Shown piece by piece: positions 38,050 through 45,938 of a stretch of 64,000 nt of DNA. Positions within the stretch are counted from its first letter, which is position 1. Each line of letters opens with the position of its first letter. This stretch comes from Candidatus Formimonas warabiya (lineage in GTDB: Bacteria; Bacillota; Dehalobacteriia; Dehalobacteriales; Dehalobacteriaceae). The DNA lies in NCBI RefSeq assembly GCF_002777255.1, contig NZ_CP017634.1, forward strand, positions 2,616,903 to 2,680,902, in the 5' to 3' direction. The notes under the pieces were generated by a model. That model was not told where the DNA came from, made no database searches, and saw only the letters and a list, made by a program, of their open reading frames with translations. The position numbers and the translations under genes are program-made.

Positions 38050-38424
38050 TTATTCGTAAACCATGTCAATCAGATCTGAAAAATGCTTTTTGATCTCCTG
38101 CTTTGAAGCGCCTTTCATACGTGCTTCTGAAACTAAAAGTTCTGCCCGATGGTCAAAATCCGGATCAAAAGCATTTCCGTTCATGCCGCGATTGCTGATT
38201 TGGGCACCATGTCTTCGGTCAATGACAATAATCCCTTCTTCTCTTAGAAGAGCATAGGCTTTATTTACCGTCATGGGGTTCACACCAATATCATTTGCCA
38301 GTTGGCGGACGGTAGGCAGTGAATCGCCCGGCTTAACATCCCCTTTGGCAACACCAAACACAATTTGATTGCGGATTTGCTGATAAATTGGGATATCGCT
38401 GGTCATGTCTATCCTTAATATCAT
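38050..38424 (-). CDS. GntR-family regulator, YtrA type
   Basis: The protein has 124 residues, short as in the YtrA subfamily: winged HTH (IYQQIRNQIVFGVAKGDVKPGDSLPTVRQLANDIGVNPMTVNKAYALLREEGII) plus a brief dimerisation tail. It is the first gene of the pair with the DUF5808 protein. An inverted repeat 27-45 bases before its start is a candidate operator, giving the autoregulation typical of YtrA. Confidence 0.88.
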   Translation of the reverse strand: MILRIDMTSDIPIYQQIRNQIVFGVAKGDVKPGDSLPTVRQLANDIGVNPMTVNKAYALLREEGIIVIDRRHGAQISNRGMNGNAFDPDFDHRAELLVSEARMKGASKQEIKKHFSDLIDMVYE

Positions 38425-38450
38425 CTGCCTTCCCTTCCCTTTTAATATCT

Positions 38451-38469
38451 GTATTATTCATAGTAATAC
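38451..38469. promoter_or_regulatory. Candidate operator of the GntR regulator
   Basis: GTATTA (38451-38456) and TAATAC (38464-38469) form an inverted repeat with a 7-base spacer immediately upstream of the regulator gene. The size and AT-rich arms suit a YtrA-type dimer site. A further AATAATACT copy adjoins it. Confidence 0.5.
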
Positions 38470-38623
38470 AAATAATACTTAATGTCAATTATTTTCTGCT
38501 GGACAGCTTTTAAGCCGGTGGTTGTATGGCACTGCGATAAAACGGAATCAATATCTTTCTTCGCCCCGTCATAGCGCCGCTGTTCAGCTTGCGCTATTCC
38601 CAGTACTTTTAGGAGTAGTAATC

Positions 38624-38655
38624 AAAAAACCACGAGACCTGGAAGTATCGTGGTT
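38624..38655 (-). terminator. Intrinsic terminator behind the serpin gene
   Basis: On the minus strand AACCACGA pairs with TCGTGGTT around a 12-base loop and is followed by six T. It lies about 165 bases after the serpin stop, in the 395-base gap between that gene and the GntR gene. A 25-codon frame with an AGGAGG site lies in the same gap but is not protein-like. Confidence 0.8.
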
Positions 38656-38819
38656 TCTACGATAGGAAGTATCTCCTATTTAAAAGCGCAAGCTCATCGT
38701 CTACTCAGTAGCTCGGCCCCTGATCAGCCTGAACACTTGCAAAATTTAAGATGAGTATAGTTAACATACCTAAACCCAGATATCCTATTCCGAAATTTCA
38801 TTGGATTCGTCCTCCTATC

Positions 38820-40049
38820 CTATTTTACATCCCACATCTTCCCCATAAAAAGAATGGTGCCGGTTTCATCATCCGCAATCATAAAGACAAAAGGCCGGTC
38901 GGCAATAAATGTCAACGGCTCAAGGGCGGCTGATTCCTTCACTTCCACCACGGTTGCCGCCGCTGCTTCACTTCCTTTTTCATTGACTTCAATCACTGCT
39001 TTATGGAGAACTCTGCTAATGCAGAGACCATCACGGATGCCGGAAAAATCGGCTTCAGCTGTAAAGGCCTCCCCCATTCCCAGGGCTTTCAGACTGTCGT
39101 TCAGATTTTTGATCCCATACTCCAGTTTGAAACGGGGTAGCCTTAATTGAACGCCATCCCGCTCGCTGATGCTTTCCCTAATCCTCTGCCAGTGCTCCTC
39201 ATCCAGTTCCCCAATAAAATCATGGACAGATATATCCTCCCGGGGCAGAATACAATACATCGCCGCTTTTCCTCCGCCGTAGGGAAGTCTGACGGCTTTA
39301 TAGTTTTCCCCCTGCCCGTATTCCACTTTTCCGTTTTTACTCATCATCATTACTTCCTGGTTACTGCCGTCTCCGGCCTGAAATGACGCAGAGATAGTTT
39401 GCTTCGGATCAAATTGATCAGCCCATTCCCCTTTGAAATAGATGGCATTAATCAGGTACATGACCACATCCGCAGGTATGGGAGGTTCAATCATCTTTTC
39501 GATTTTCTTTTTTGTCGCGTCGGATATCCATTGATTGATTCTATCTACCTCCTTTTCTTGGGAAAAATCCAAAGGAGTTACAGGGGCATCAAATATCTCC
39601 CTGTTTACAGCTAAAAAGTCCTCCTTAATATCCTCTCCTTCTCTCACCCACAAAGAATTGCCGATATTCAGCTCAATCTTATTATCCGACTGCCTCAGAT
39701 ACCGGATCAGGTTCCTATAGCTTCTATTTAACTCCTCATCATCAATTCCCGTATAGCCCAAAGCCTTCGCCATAGCTTCCTTCGTTGTGGTCCCGGCACC
39801 CTGATATGTCATGGTCAGGGCAGTTGATATGCTAAAAGGAGAAATGAAGACATTCTGATCCCCGTCCTCCTGCTCCAACTGCCGGAAAAGATCAAAAGCA
39901 AACCGGGAATTCCCCTCTACCGTCGCCGTCCCGATCTGTTCCAGATCAAAATCATCATTTTGCCCGAAAGATAAAGCCTTGCCGGAACAGCCGGAAAGTA
40001 TGACCATCATCAGGAATAAGAAAAAAATAAGACATAGGCATTTTCTCAT
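38820..40049 (-). CDS. Secreted lipoprotein serpin (serine/cysteine protease inhibitor)
   Basis: The ATG at 40049 behind GGAGGAG gives 409 residues. A lipoprotein signal ends in ILSGC. Serpin core motifs follow in order: NVFISPFSISTALTMTYQGAGTTT, NAIYFKGEWADQF, and the C-terminal RPFVFMIADDETGTILFMGKM. The hinge of the reactive loop, EVNEKGSEAAAATVVEV, has the small residues needed for inhibitory loop insertion, so it should be an active suicide inhibitor and not a storage form. The scissile bond lies in the following VKESAALEP; the target protease cannot be deduced. Anchored outside the cell, it may protect the envelope. Confidence 0.9.
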   Translation of the reverse strand: MRKCLCLIFFLFLMMVILSGCSGKALSFGQNDDFDLEQIGTATVEGNSRFAFDLFRQLEQEDGDQNVFISPFSISTALTMTYQGAGTTTKEAMAKALGYTGIDDEELNRSYRNLIRYLRQSDNKIELNIGNSLWVREGEDIKEDFLAVNREIFDAPVTPLDFSQEKEVDRINQWISDATKKKIEKMIEPPIPADVVMYLINAIYFKGEWADQFDPKQTISASFQAGDGSNQEVMMMSKNGKVEYGQGENYKAVRLPYGGGKAAMYCILPREDISVHDFIGELDEEHWQRIRESISERDGVQLRLPRFKLEYGIKNLNDSLKALGMGEAFTAEADFSGIRDGLCISRVLHKAVIEVNEKGSEAAAATVVEVKESAALEPLTFIADRPFVFMIADDETGTILFMGKMWDVK

Positions 40050-40175
40050 AGGATCATCTCCTCCAAAAGCTTGATATGTCTTTAGACGTACAGAAGAATC
40101 TTTCAGTTCCAAGAAAAGGTAGGAAGTCCTTCTTTTTAACGACTTCCCAATAAATCACCCTTTTTTTTGTAAAAA

Positions 40176-40210
40176 GAATTCAATTCAAGAACCGTCCCCG
40201 AATTGAATTC
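40176..40210. repeat. Perfect 11-bp inverted repeat around AAGAACCGTCCCC
   Basis: GAATTCAATTC (40176-40186) and its exact reverse complement GAATTGAATTC (40200-40210) flank a loop AAGAACCGTCCCC. The right arm overlaps the IclR stop. The loop sequence, with CCGTCCCC, recurs as a dispersed short palindrome in many Clostridia, comparable to the GGGGAC element at 4125. It may also end transcription of the IclR gene. Confidence 0.7.
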
Positions 40211-40979
40211 ATTTCTGATCACTGCCATGCCAACCAAGGATCCCCGAAAACTGTCTGGAAACCTGTTTTAATCGTGTTGCTAAACCTTCCATATTATTTT
40301 TGTGGATTCTCGTTGCTGGTCCGGAAATACTTACTGCGCAAGTAATGTTCCCCGTGTGGTCCCTTACAGGACATGCCAAGCAGCGGACCCCTTCATAGCA
40401 CTCTTGGTCGTCAAAAGCCCAGCCCTGCTGCCGCACTTCATTTAGCTGCAAAAGAAGCTCCCCAAATGAACCGACGCTCTGCGGCGTATAGCGCACAAAC
40501 TGATCGTGGCTAAAGAGCTGCTTTAGTTTTACTTCATCAAGTCCCGATAAGATTGCCTTCCCGATGGAAGTCAAATGGGCAGGAAGACGGGTTCCCTTTT
40601 TAAAAGAAGCATTCAAGGTCTGATTTGGCTCAGCCGAATCTATAAACAATATTTCATTGCCCACTAGTATCCCTAGGTTTGCCGTCTCGCCTGTCTCATC
40701 AGTCAATTCCCGGAGAATATCATGGGTGTTCAGCTTAAATCCCCTCATCAACGGCACTGCCTGTCCTATCTCGAATAGCTTCCAGCCCAAAGTATAGTTG
40801 TCCCCGCTCTGTTCAATAATATTGAATTCCATGAGAGTGCTCAGTATCCTGAAAAGGCGCGTCTTATTCATTTTTAAGGCACTGCCTATCTCTGTGAAGG
40901 ATAGTTCTTTTCTCTTTTGTTGAAATAACTGCATCACCGCTAAGCTGTCGGCTAGATTTTTCACGGTATAGTCGGCCAT
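40209..40979 (-). CDS. IclR-family transcriptional regulator
   Basis: The protein has 256 residues: N-terminal winged HTH (LSFTEIGSALKMNKTRLFRILSTLMEFNIIEQSGDNYTLGWKLFEIG) and a C-terminal ligand-binding domain with HLTSIGKAILSGL, DDQECYEGVRCLACPVRDHTG and AVSISGPATRI. IclR proteins usually control catabolic genes in answer to a pathway compound. It starts back-to-back with an XRE-cupin regulator at the left edge of the catabolic block. Confidence 0.88.
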   Translation of the reverse strand: MADYTVKNLADSLAVMQLFQQKRKELSFTEIGSALKMNKTRLFRILSTLMEFNIIEQSGDNYTLGWKLFEIGQAVPLMRGFKLNTHDILRELTDETGETANLGILVGNEILFIDSAEPNQTLNASFKKGTRLPAHLTSIGKAILSGLDEVKLKQLFSHDQFVRYTPQSVGSFGELLLQLNEVRQQGWAFDDQECYEGVRCLACPVRDHTGNITCAVSISGPATRIHKNNMEGLATRLKQVSRQFSGILGWHGSDQK

Positions 40980-41214
40980 AGTATTCCTCCCCTGACAGGC
41001 TATTAAATTTAATTAAGTAATAAAAAATTTTCTAAAACCTTTTTTCATTTTTTATTTCATTCTATTATCCAAATTTCACCCTGTCAAGGAAAACCAACAC
41101 GAGGTTCCCCGTGTAAAGTGTCTATTTTTCGTTTTCACATAGAAAATAATATATCTGTAAAACCGGAAACCTGGTTTTATTTTTTGTGCAAATAAAGCAG
41201 CGCTTATTATTTTA

Positions 41215-41243
41215 TTTACTGATGTTAACATATAGTGTAGAAT
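41215..41243 (+). promoter_or_regulatory. Promoter of the first XRE-cupin gene
   Basis: The -35 box TTTACT (41215-41220) and -10 box TAGAAT (41238-41243) are 17 bases apart. The same promoter with the same spacing stands before the paralog at 53803, and GTTAACATAT-like bases between the boxes are conserved in both. The 303-base gap to the IclR gene also contains an AAAACC/GGTTTT hairpin near 41158-41178. Confidence 0.65.
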
Positions 41244-41282
41244 AATAGTGTTATAAGCATATATATCGAAAGAAGGTTTTCC

Positions 41283-41822
41283 ATGTCAGTCGGTACTAAA
41301 TTAAGAGAGATTAGACTAGCAAAGAATATGAGTATCGCGGAAATTGCTGAGAAATCCCAGCTATCTCAAAGTTTTATCAGTCAGGTGGAACGAGGGTTAA
41401 ACAACCCTTCCATTTCTTCTTTAAAGTCTATTTGTGATGTGTTAGAAGTACCCATGTTTCAACTCTTTATTGATGATGAGAACGATGGAATGATCGTGAG
41501 GAAAAATAGCAGGACGAAGATTAGTTATCCGGATACCAATGTCGTGTATGAATTGCTAAGCCCTAACCTCAGTAAATCTTTTGAAGTGGTCCAGATTAAC
41601 CTTGACCAAGGAGAAGAATCGGTGCCCCGGCCCTTTGGCCATAAAGGCGAAGAATGCGTTCTGGTCCTCAAAGGTAAAGTTGAGGCACAACTTGGTTCAA
41701 AAAACCACACCTTAAATAAGGGAGATACGATTTATTATGACAGCCTGCTCCCCCACACCTTTGTAAACACCGGAAAAGGGACTGCTGAAATTCTTGTGAT
41801 TATTTCTCCGCCCACGTTATAA
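41283..41822 (+). CDS. XRE-cupin transcriptional regulator (copy 1)
   Basis: The protein has 179 residues with ribosome site AGAAGG. The N-terminal Cro/C1 HTH is KLREIRLAKNMSIAEIAEKSQLSQSFISQVERGLNNPS, and the C-terminal cupin (residues about 105-175) has KGEECVLVLKGKVEAQLG and PHTFVNTGKGTAEILVI. The PuuR/SutR-type layout suits a sensor of a small amino or nitrogen compound. About 151 of 179 residues are identical to the copy at 53803, without gaps. The two copies point the same way and bracket the catabolic block. Confidence 0.9.
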   Translation: MSVGTKLREIRLAKNMSIAEIAEKSQLSQSFISQVERGLNNPSISSLKSICDVLEVPMFQLFIDDENDGMIVRKNSRTKISYPDTNVVYELLSPNLSKSFEVVQINLDQGEESVPRPFGHKGEECVLVLKGKVEAQLGSKNHTLNKGDTIYYDSLLPHTFVNTGKGTAEILVIISPPTL

Positions 41823-41861
41823 GCAGCCAACAAAAGCAATAGTAGCTATTGAATAAAAAAA

Positions 41862-41904
41862 TCTTAGGGGTATCCTAAAGAATAGATTGGGGATACCCCT
41901 AAGA
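41862..41904. terminator. Bidirectional hairpin terminator
   Basis: A 14-bp perfect inverted repeat, TCTTAGGGGTATCC at 41862-41875 and its reverse complement at 41891-41904, lies between the convergent XRE-cupin and chemoreceptor-like genes. A-rich sequence precedes it, so the minus-strand transcript gains a T-run. Confidence 0.85.
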
Positions 41905-41946
41905 CGTTATTGATTTATACCTTACCAGCGCCTAAAATAGGCTTAC

Positions 41947-42819
41947 TTATGTCTTTTCGTGCAGTGCTAATTTATCAGTTGTCAACACGTTTGCCATTAG
42001 GAGAATTGCATCTGCCAAATTGATTAATTCGTCAACAGCAGGTGCCATATCGCTAAGAGCTTGGGCTTGATGGTTAGCCGCTGTCGCAACCTCCTTGACC
42101 CCTGTATTTATTTGCCGTACATCGTCTTTTATGTGGTTAAGAGTTTGCTTGATATTTTTTGCAGAAGTTGAGCTGGTCTGGGCCAATCTTCGTATTTCCT
42201 CAGCAACAACAGTGAACCCCCGGCCAAGTTCCCCAACCCGCGCCGCCTCAATCGCGGCGTTGAGACCAATTAAATTAGTTTGGTCGGCAATTTTTCGAAT
42301 CATCTCCGTTATTTCATCTGTTTCGTCAACCCGCATATTGGTTTTCTGAGAAACACTTCCCAACTCCTGTCCCGTAGCTGCCAATTCCTCAGCTTCTGAA
42401 GCTATCTGCTGCACTGTGAGATGTACAGATTTAATAATGTTATCCAGTGATTTGGCAATTGATAAAAGCTTTTCTTTCTTTGCTACCGATTGGTAAACGC
42501 AGATACCGCCAACCAGTTCATTATTCTCAAAAATTGGCACTGCCACAGTCACAAGGGGTAGTCCAAAAAGATTACTTTCTACATCTCTTAACACGCGTTC
42601 CCCTTTCTGAATGGCTTCATAAAGCACTGATTCCGTCCGCACCGAATCACCCACAGATAAATCATTAGGTAGTTTAAAAGTATTTGGGGGAATATTCAAA
42701 ATATATTTTTCCGCGTCACATACAACTACACCTAAATCTTCGATGGTTAATTGATTAATATAAGGTGCGACTGCTAAAAACTGTTGAAGGATTGAACTAA
42801 TTCTATTTTCTTCTGACAC
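41947..42819 (-). CDS. Soluble methyl-accepting-chemotaxis-type signalling protein
   Basis: The GTG at 42819, eight bases behind AGAGG, gives 290 residues. An N-terminal sensory domain of about 120 residues ([39 protein letters not shown]) resembles a PAS/GAF-like ligand module. The C-terminal part is an MCP signalling hairpin tip ([45 protein letters not shown]). There are no membrane segments and the coiled coil is short. It may report the presence of the pathway compound to the chemotaxis machinery. Confidence 0.85.
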   Translation of the reverse strand: MSEENRISSILQQFLAVAPYINQLTIEDLGVVVCDAEKYILNIPPNTFKLPNDLSVGDSVRTESVLYEAIQKGERVLRDVESNLFGLPLVTVAVPIFENNELVGGICVYQSVAKKEKLLSIAKSLDNIIKSVHLTVQQIASEAEELAATGQELGSVSQKTNMRVDETDEITEMIRKIADQTNLIGLNAAIEAARVGELGRGFTVVAEEIRRLAQTSSTSAKNIKQTLNHIKDDVRQINTGVKEVATAANHQAQALSDMAPAVDELINLADAILLMANVLTTDKLALHEKT

Positions 42820-42942
42820 CTTGATCACCTCTTAAGTTTTTATGCAGTGTGTCATCCCGGTCGGCCCTTAAAACAAAAGCAGCAATAATATGTGCTGCTT
42901 TTGCCCCCTTATAATATAACTCTAAGGTAATGGAATCGTTTT

Positions 42943-44577
42943 TTACATTACCGCTTCAACCTGTTCCTTATTCTTTAAAATTTTCATCTTATTATTAACC
43001 TGTAACAGGGTTAAAGCAGTCAGTACCATCAAAGCGACGATGATGACCGATGGAATCCAAGCCCCCTCGTTAAGGTATTTAACCAGGAACATAACCATCG
43101 CCACAATTGTTGTAACCAGCATAAATATGCCGGGTAAAACCACCCAAAGAATAAAGTGGCCGTCAAAAGCTTTCTTCTCTTCTATTCTCCTAAGAATAGC
43201 CAAGGAGTATGCATAGATGGTCAGCTGAATAGCAATAAGAGAAAATCCCGACCACAACTCTCCGAAGGGGGAAGAATATAAAAGGTACAAACCAATTAGA
43301 ACTACCATGAACGACCCAATATATGGGTTGCCAAGAAATTTCTCAGCAGGGGTTTTTTTGACCAGTTCCCCAAGGATCAATCTGCCGGTCCGTGCATAAC
43401 CATCCACAGTGGTGATAATAAACCCCGTTAAGGTAAGAGCACCGATAACCAACCCGGTTTGCTCGGAAATACCAATATAGCTAAAAGTCTTCCCAAGGGC
43501 CATAGAAAAAGTCGGGCCCGGATTGCTCACAACAGATGTTAAAAAGCCGTCATAATTGTAAAAGCTTGCAATAAGGGCAATCGACATTAAACCAATAACC
43601 GTCTCGCCTCTGGTGCCAATAGCCGTAATCCAATAGGCCTCTTTTTCGTTTTTCAACTGTTTTGGGGTAGTCCCCATGGACACTATAGCATGCATGCCGT
43701 TAATAGCGCCGCAACCAATAGTCGCGATAATACCGGGGTATAAATACCCCCGGGCCGTTTCAAAACTGGTAAAAGCAGGAATGTTAAAGGTAGGGTGCCC
43801 AACCAATAGCGCAACCGATCCTAAGGCCAGACCAACCACGAGAATAAATGAATTCAAATAATCCCGCGGCGCAAGCAGCCATTGGATGGGTGTAAAACAG
43901 GCAATTAGCACATATATGGCGACACCGATCGACCATTGATTCTCTGTTAAGACAAGAGGATACTTAATGCCCAGAACAATCGTTGCAGTCCATATTGCCA
44001 ACGCGATAACCGTACTTAAGGTTAAACCCAGTTTCGTCTTATAACGCAAAAAACCGAACAAAACCGACACTAGTATAATAGAAATCGTTGGGATCCCCGC
44101 GGTAGGTATCTTAGCGAGAGTAGCGCATAACAGGGAACCCATCACAGCATAAGTAAGGGTACAGACAAAAAACAAGATAATGCTGATATAAGTACCCGTG
44201 GCCTCCCCAATCTTATCCCGGCAAACCGTTCCCAGCGATGCTGCTTTATTTCTCAGGGAAAACATCAACGTGGTGAACTCACTGGGTGATCCCAGGAAGG
44301 TCACGGCAAAGACCAAATAAATGGTAGCCGGGAGCCATCCCCACATCATTCCCAGGATTGCCGCCACGATCGGAGCTGCTCCTGCAATAGTCATAAAATA
44401 GTGTCCTAAGGCGACGTTTAGATCAAGAGGTTCAAAATCCAGACCATCCCGCATGGAAATGGCTGGAGTTACCATGTTGACATCCGGCGGGTAAATCTTT
44501 TCTACCCATTTCTTGCATCCGATGGTACCTACTACAAGAAGCGTGTATGTCACCAAAGTAAAATATAGTGCGTTCAA
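42943..44577 (-). CDS. CstA-family carbon-starvation carrier
   Basis: The protein has 544 residues, starts at TTG behind GAGGAGGA and has about 14-15 membrane segments. CstA-type motifs include the opening region with GHYFMTIAGAAPIVAAILGMMWGWLPATIYLVF and the central GYLYPGIIATIGCGAINGMHAIVSMGTTPKQL. CstA proteins carry peptides or pyruvate. Here it lies between the chemoreceptor-like protein and Kbl, so it should import the substrate or a product of this catabolic block. The substrate is not readable from sequence. Confidence 0.85.
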   Translation of the reverse strand: MNALYFTLVTYTLLVVGTIGCKKWVEKIYPPDVNMVTPAISMRDGLDFEPLDLNVALGHYFMTIAGAAPIVAAILGMMWGWLPATIYLVFAVTFLGSPSEFTTLMFSLRNKAASLGTVCRDKIGEATGTYISIILFFVCTLTYAVMGSLLCATLAKIPTAGIPTISIILVSVLFGFLRYKTKLGLTLSTVIALAIWTATIVLGIKYPLVLTENQWSIGVAIYVLIACFTPIQWLLAPRDYLNSFILVVGLALGSVALLVGHPTFNIPAFTSFETARGYLYPGIIATIGCGAINGMHAIVSMGTTPKQLKNEKEAYWITAIGTRGETVIGLMSIALIASFYNYDGFLTSVVSNPGPTFSMALGKTFSYIGISEQTGLVIGALTLTGFIITTVDGYARTGRLILGELVKKTPAEKFLGNPYIGSFMVVLIGLYLLYSSPFGELWSGFSLIAIQLTIYAYSLAILRRIEEKKAFDGHFILWVVLPGIFMLVTTIVAMVMFLVKYLNEGAWIPSVIIVALMVLTALTLLQVNNKMKILKNKEQVEAVM

Positions 44578-44756
44578 TCCAAGTCCTCCTCTAATTATTT
44601 TTTTGATTTGGCTAAAGCTACACTAAATTAATCTTTTCCCACTTGATAAATATTCTTTTGATTATTGGGATGTTTCTTCGAATGTACTTTAAAACTACAC
44701 CACCTCCCTAATCAGACAGATACCCGGACTTTCTCTTTCCACCATCCTTTCATTGC

Positions 44757-45938
44757 TCAGATAAGACCATTCGCCCTGCCCAGACGTTCGAAAGCACTTA
44801 AGGCATAATCAAGATCCTCCCTCGTATGCGCCGCGGACAGGATCACTCGAATACGGGCGGTGCCGCGGGGCACCACAGGATAGATATATGGCTGCACAAA
44901 TACGCCTTCTTCATATAATTGCTGACCCAGCTTGAGGCAGGCGGTATCATCATGGATCATCACCGGGACAATGGGCGTTTGGCTGGGATGAATTTGATAG
45001 CCCAATTTACTCAAACCGGATTTAAGATAATGCGCGTTTTCCCATAACTGTTCCAATATCTTGGGGCTTTCCTGCAATTTTCGCAGACTGGCGATCCCCA
45101 CGGCAATTACAGTAGGCGGCAGCGTATTGGTAAAACGATAGGGCCGGCCGAATTGGAAAAGATAATCGATTACCTGCTGTTTTCCGGCAATAAAACCGCC
45201 GGCTGCCCCTCCTATGGCTTTACCAAGAGTCCCTACTAAAATGTCAACTTCATTTTCCAGGTTAAACAGGGCTGGGGTCCCTTTTCCGCCAGGCCCAACA
45301 ACACCGGTAGCATGCGCGTCGTCTATGACCACGACAGCATGATATTTTTTTGCCAGCTCCACCATATCCGGCAATGGGACAATATCCCCGTCCATGCTGA
45401 AAACCCCATCGGAGACAATCATGCGCTGGCGGCAGTCCTGATATTGGTGCAGATAATTTTCCAGGGCTTTCATATCGCAGTGGGGATACACCTGCACCCT
45501 GGCACTGCTTAGCCGGGCACCGTCTACGATACTGGCGTGATTCAATTCGTCGCTTAAGATGATGTCCTCTTTGCCGGTAAAAGCAGTCATAGCTGCCACG
45601 TTAGCGAGAAATGCCGAATTGAAGAGAAGGGCATCCTCCTGCCCGGTAAACTTAGCCAAATCCTGCTCCAGCTGTCTGTGCAGAGATGTGACGCCGATAA
45701 TCCGGGGTCCTGAGGAAGTTCCGCAGCCAAAGGAATCTATGATCTCTTTCACATACTGTTTGATATCAGGATCGTTAGCAAGGCCCAGATAATTGGTGCA
45801 GCCCAGGATCAGCTTCTTCTTCCCGTCCAGCTCAGCCCAAGTGTCCTGGGCACTCCCCAGAATTTTTCTCTCGGCATACTTATTGTCATTTTTCAACTGT
45901 TCGATCTGCTCATCGATCAGATCTAAAAATTCCGACAT
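44757..45938 (-). CDS. kbl: Glycine C-acetyltransferase (2-amino-3-ketobutyrate CoA ligase)
   Basis: The protein has 393 residues and is a PLP alpha-oxoamine synthase: CTNYLGLANDP, FGCGTSSGPRIIGVTSLHRQLE, SDELNHASIVDGARLS, VVVIDDAHATGVVGPGGKGT and the Schiff-base region DILVGTLGKAIGGAAGGF. It converts 2-amino-3-oxobutyrate and CoA to glycine and acetyl-CoA. The threonine dehydrogenase partner is missing here. 8-Amino-7-oxononanoate synthase is a close relative, but no biotin genes are near. The gene overlaps the end of the molybdopterin subunit gene by 16 bases, so it is in the same operon. Confidence 0.85.
   Translation of the reverse strand: MSEFLDLIDEQIEQLKNDNKYAERKILGSAQDTWAELDGKKKLILGCTNYLGLANDPDIKQYVKEIIDSFGCGTSSGPRIIGVTSLHRQLEQDLAKFTGQEDALLFNSAFLANVAAMTAFTGKEDIILSDELNHASIVDGARLSSARVQVYPHCDMKALENYLHQYQDCRQRMIVSDGVFSMDGDIVPLPDMVELAKKYHAVVVIDDAHATGVVGPGGKGTPALFNLENEVDILVGTLGKAIGGAAGGFIAGKQQVIDYLFQFGRPYRFTNTLPPTVIAVGIASLRKLQESPKILEQLWENAHYLKSGLSKLGYQIHPSQTPIVPVMIHDDTACLKLGQQLYEEGVFVQPYIYPVVPRGTARIRVILSAAHTREDLDYALSAFERLGRANGLI

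Noticed and set aside
38701-38803. 25-codon frame with AGGAGG site upstream of the serpin terminator region
   Set aside because: The product is basic without recognisable character, and another frame at the same place looks equally plausible; no clear gene.
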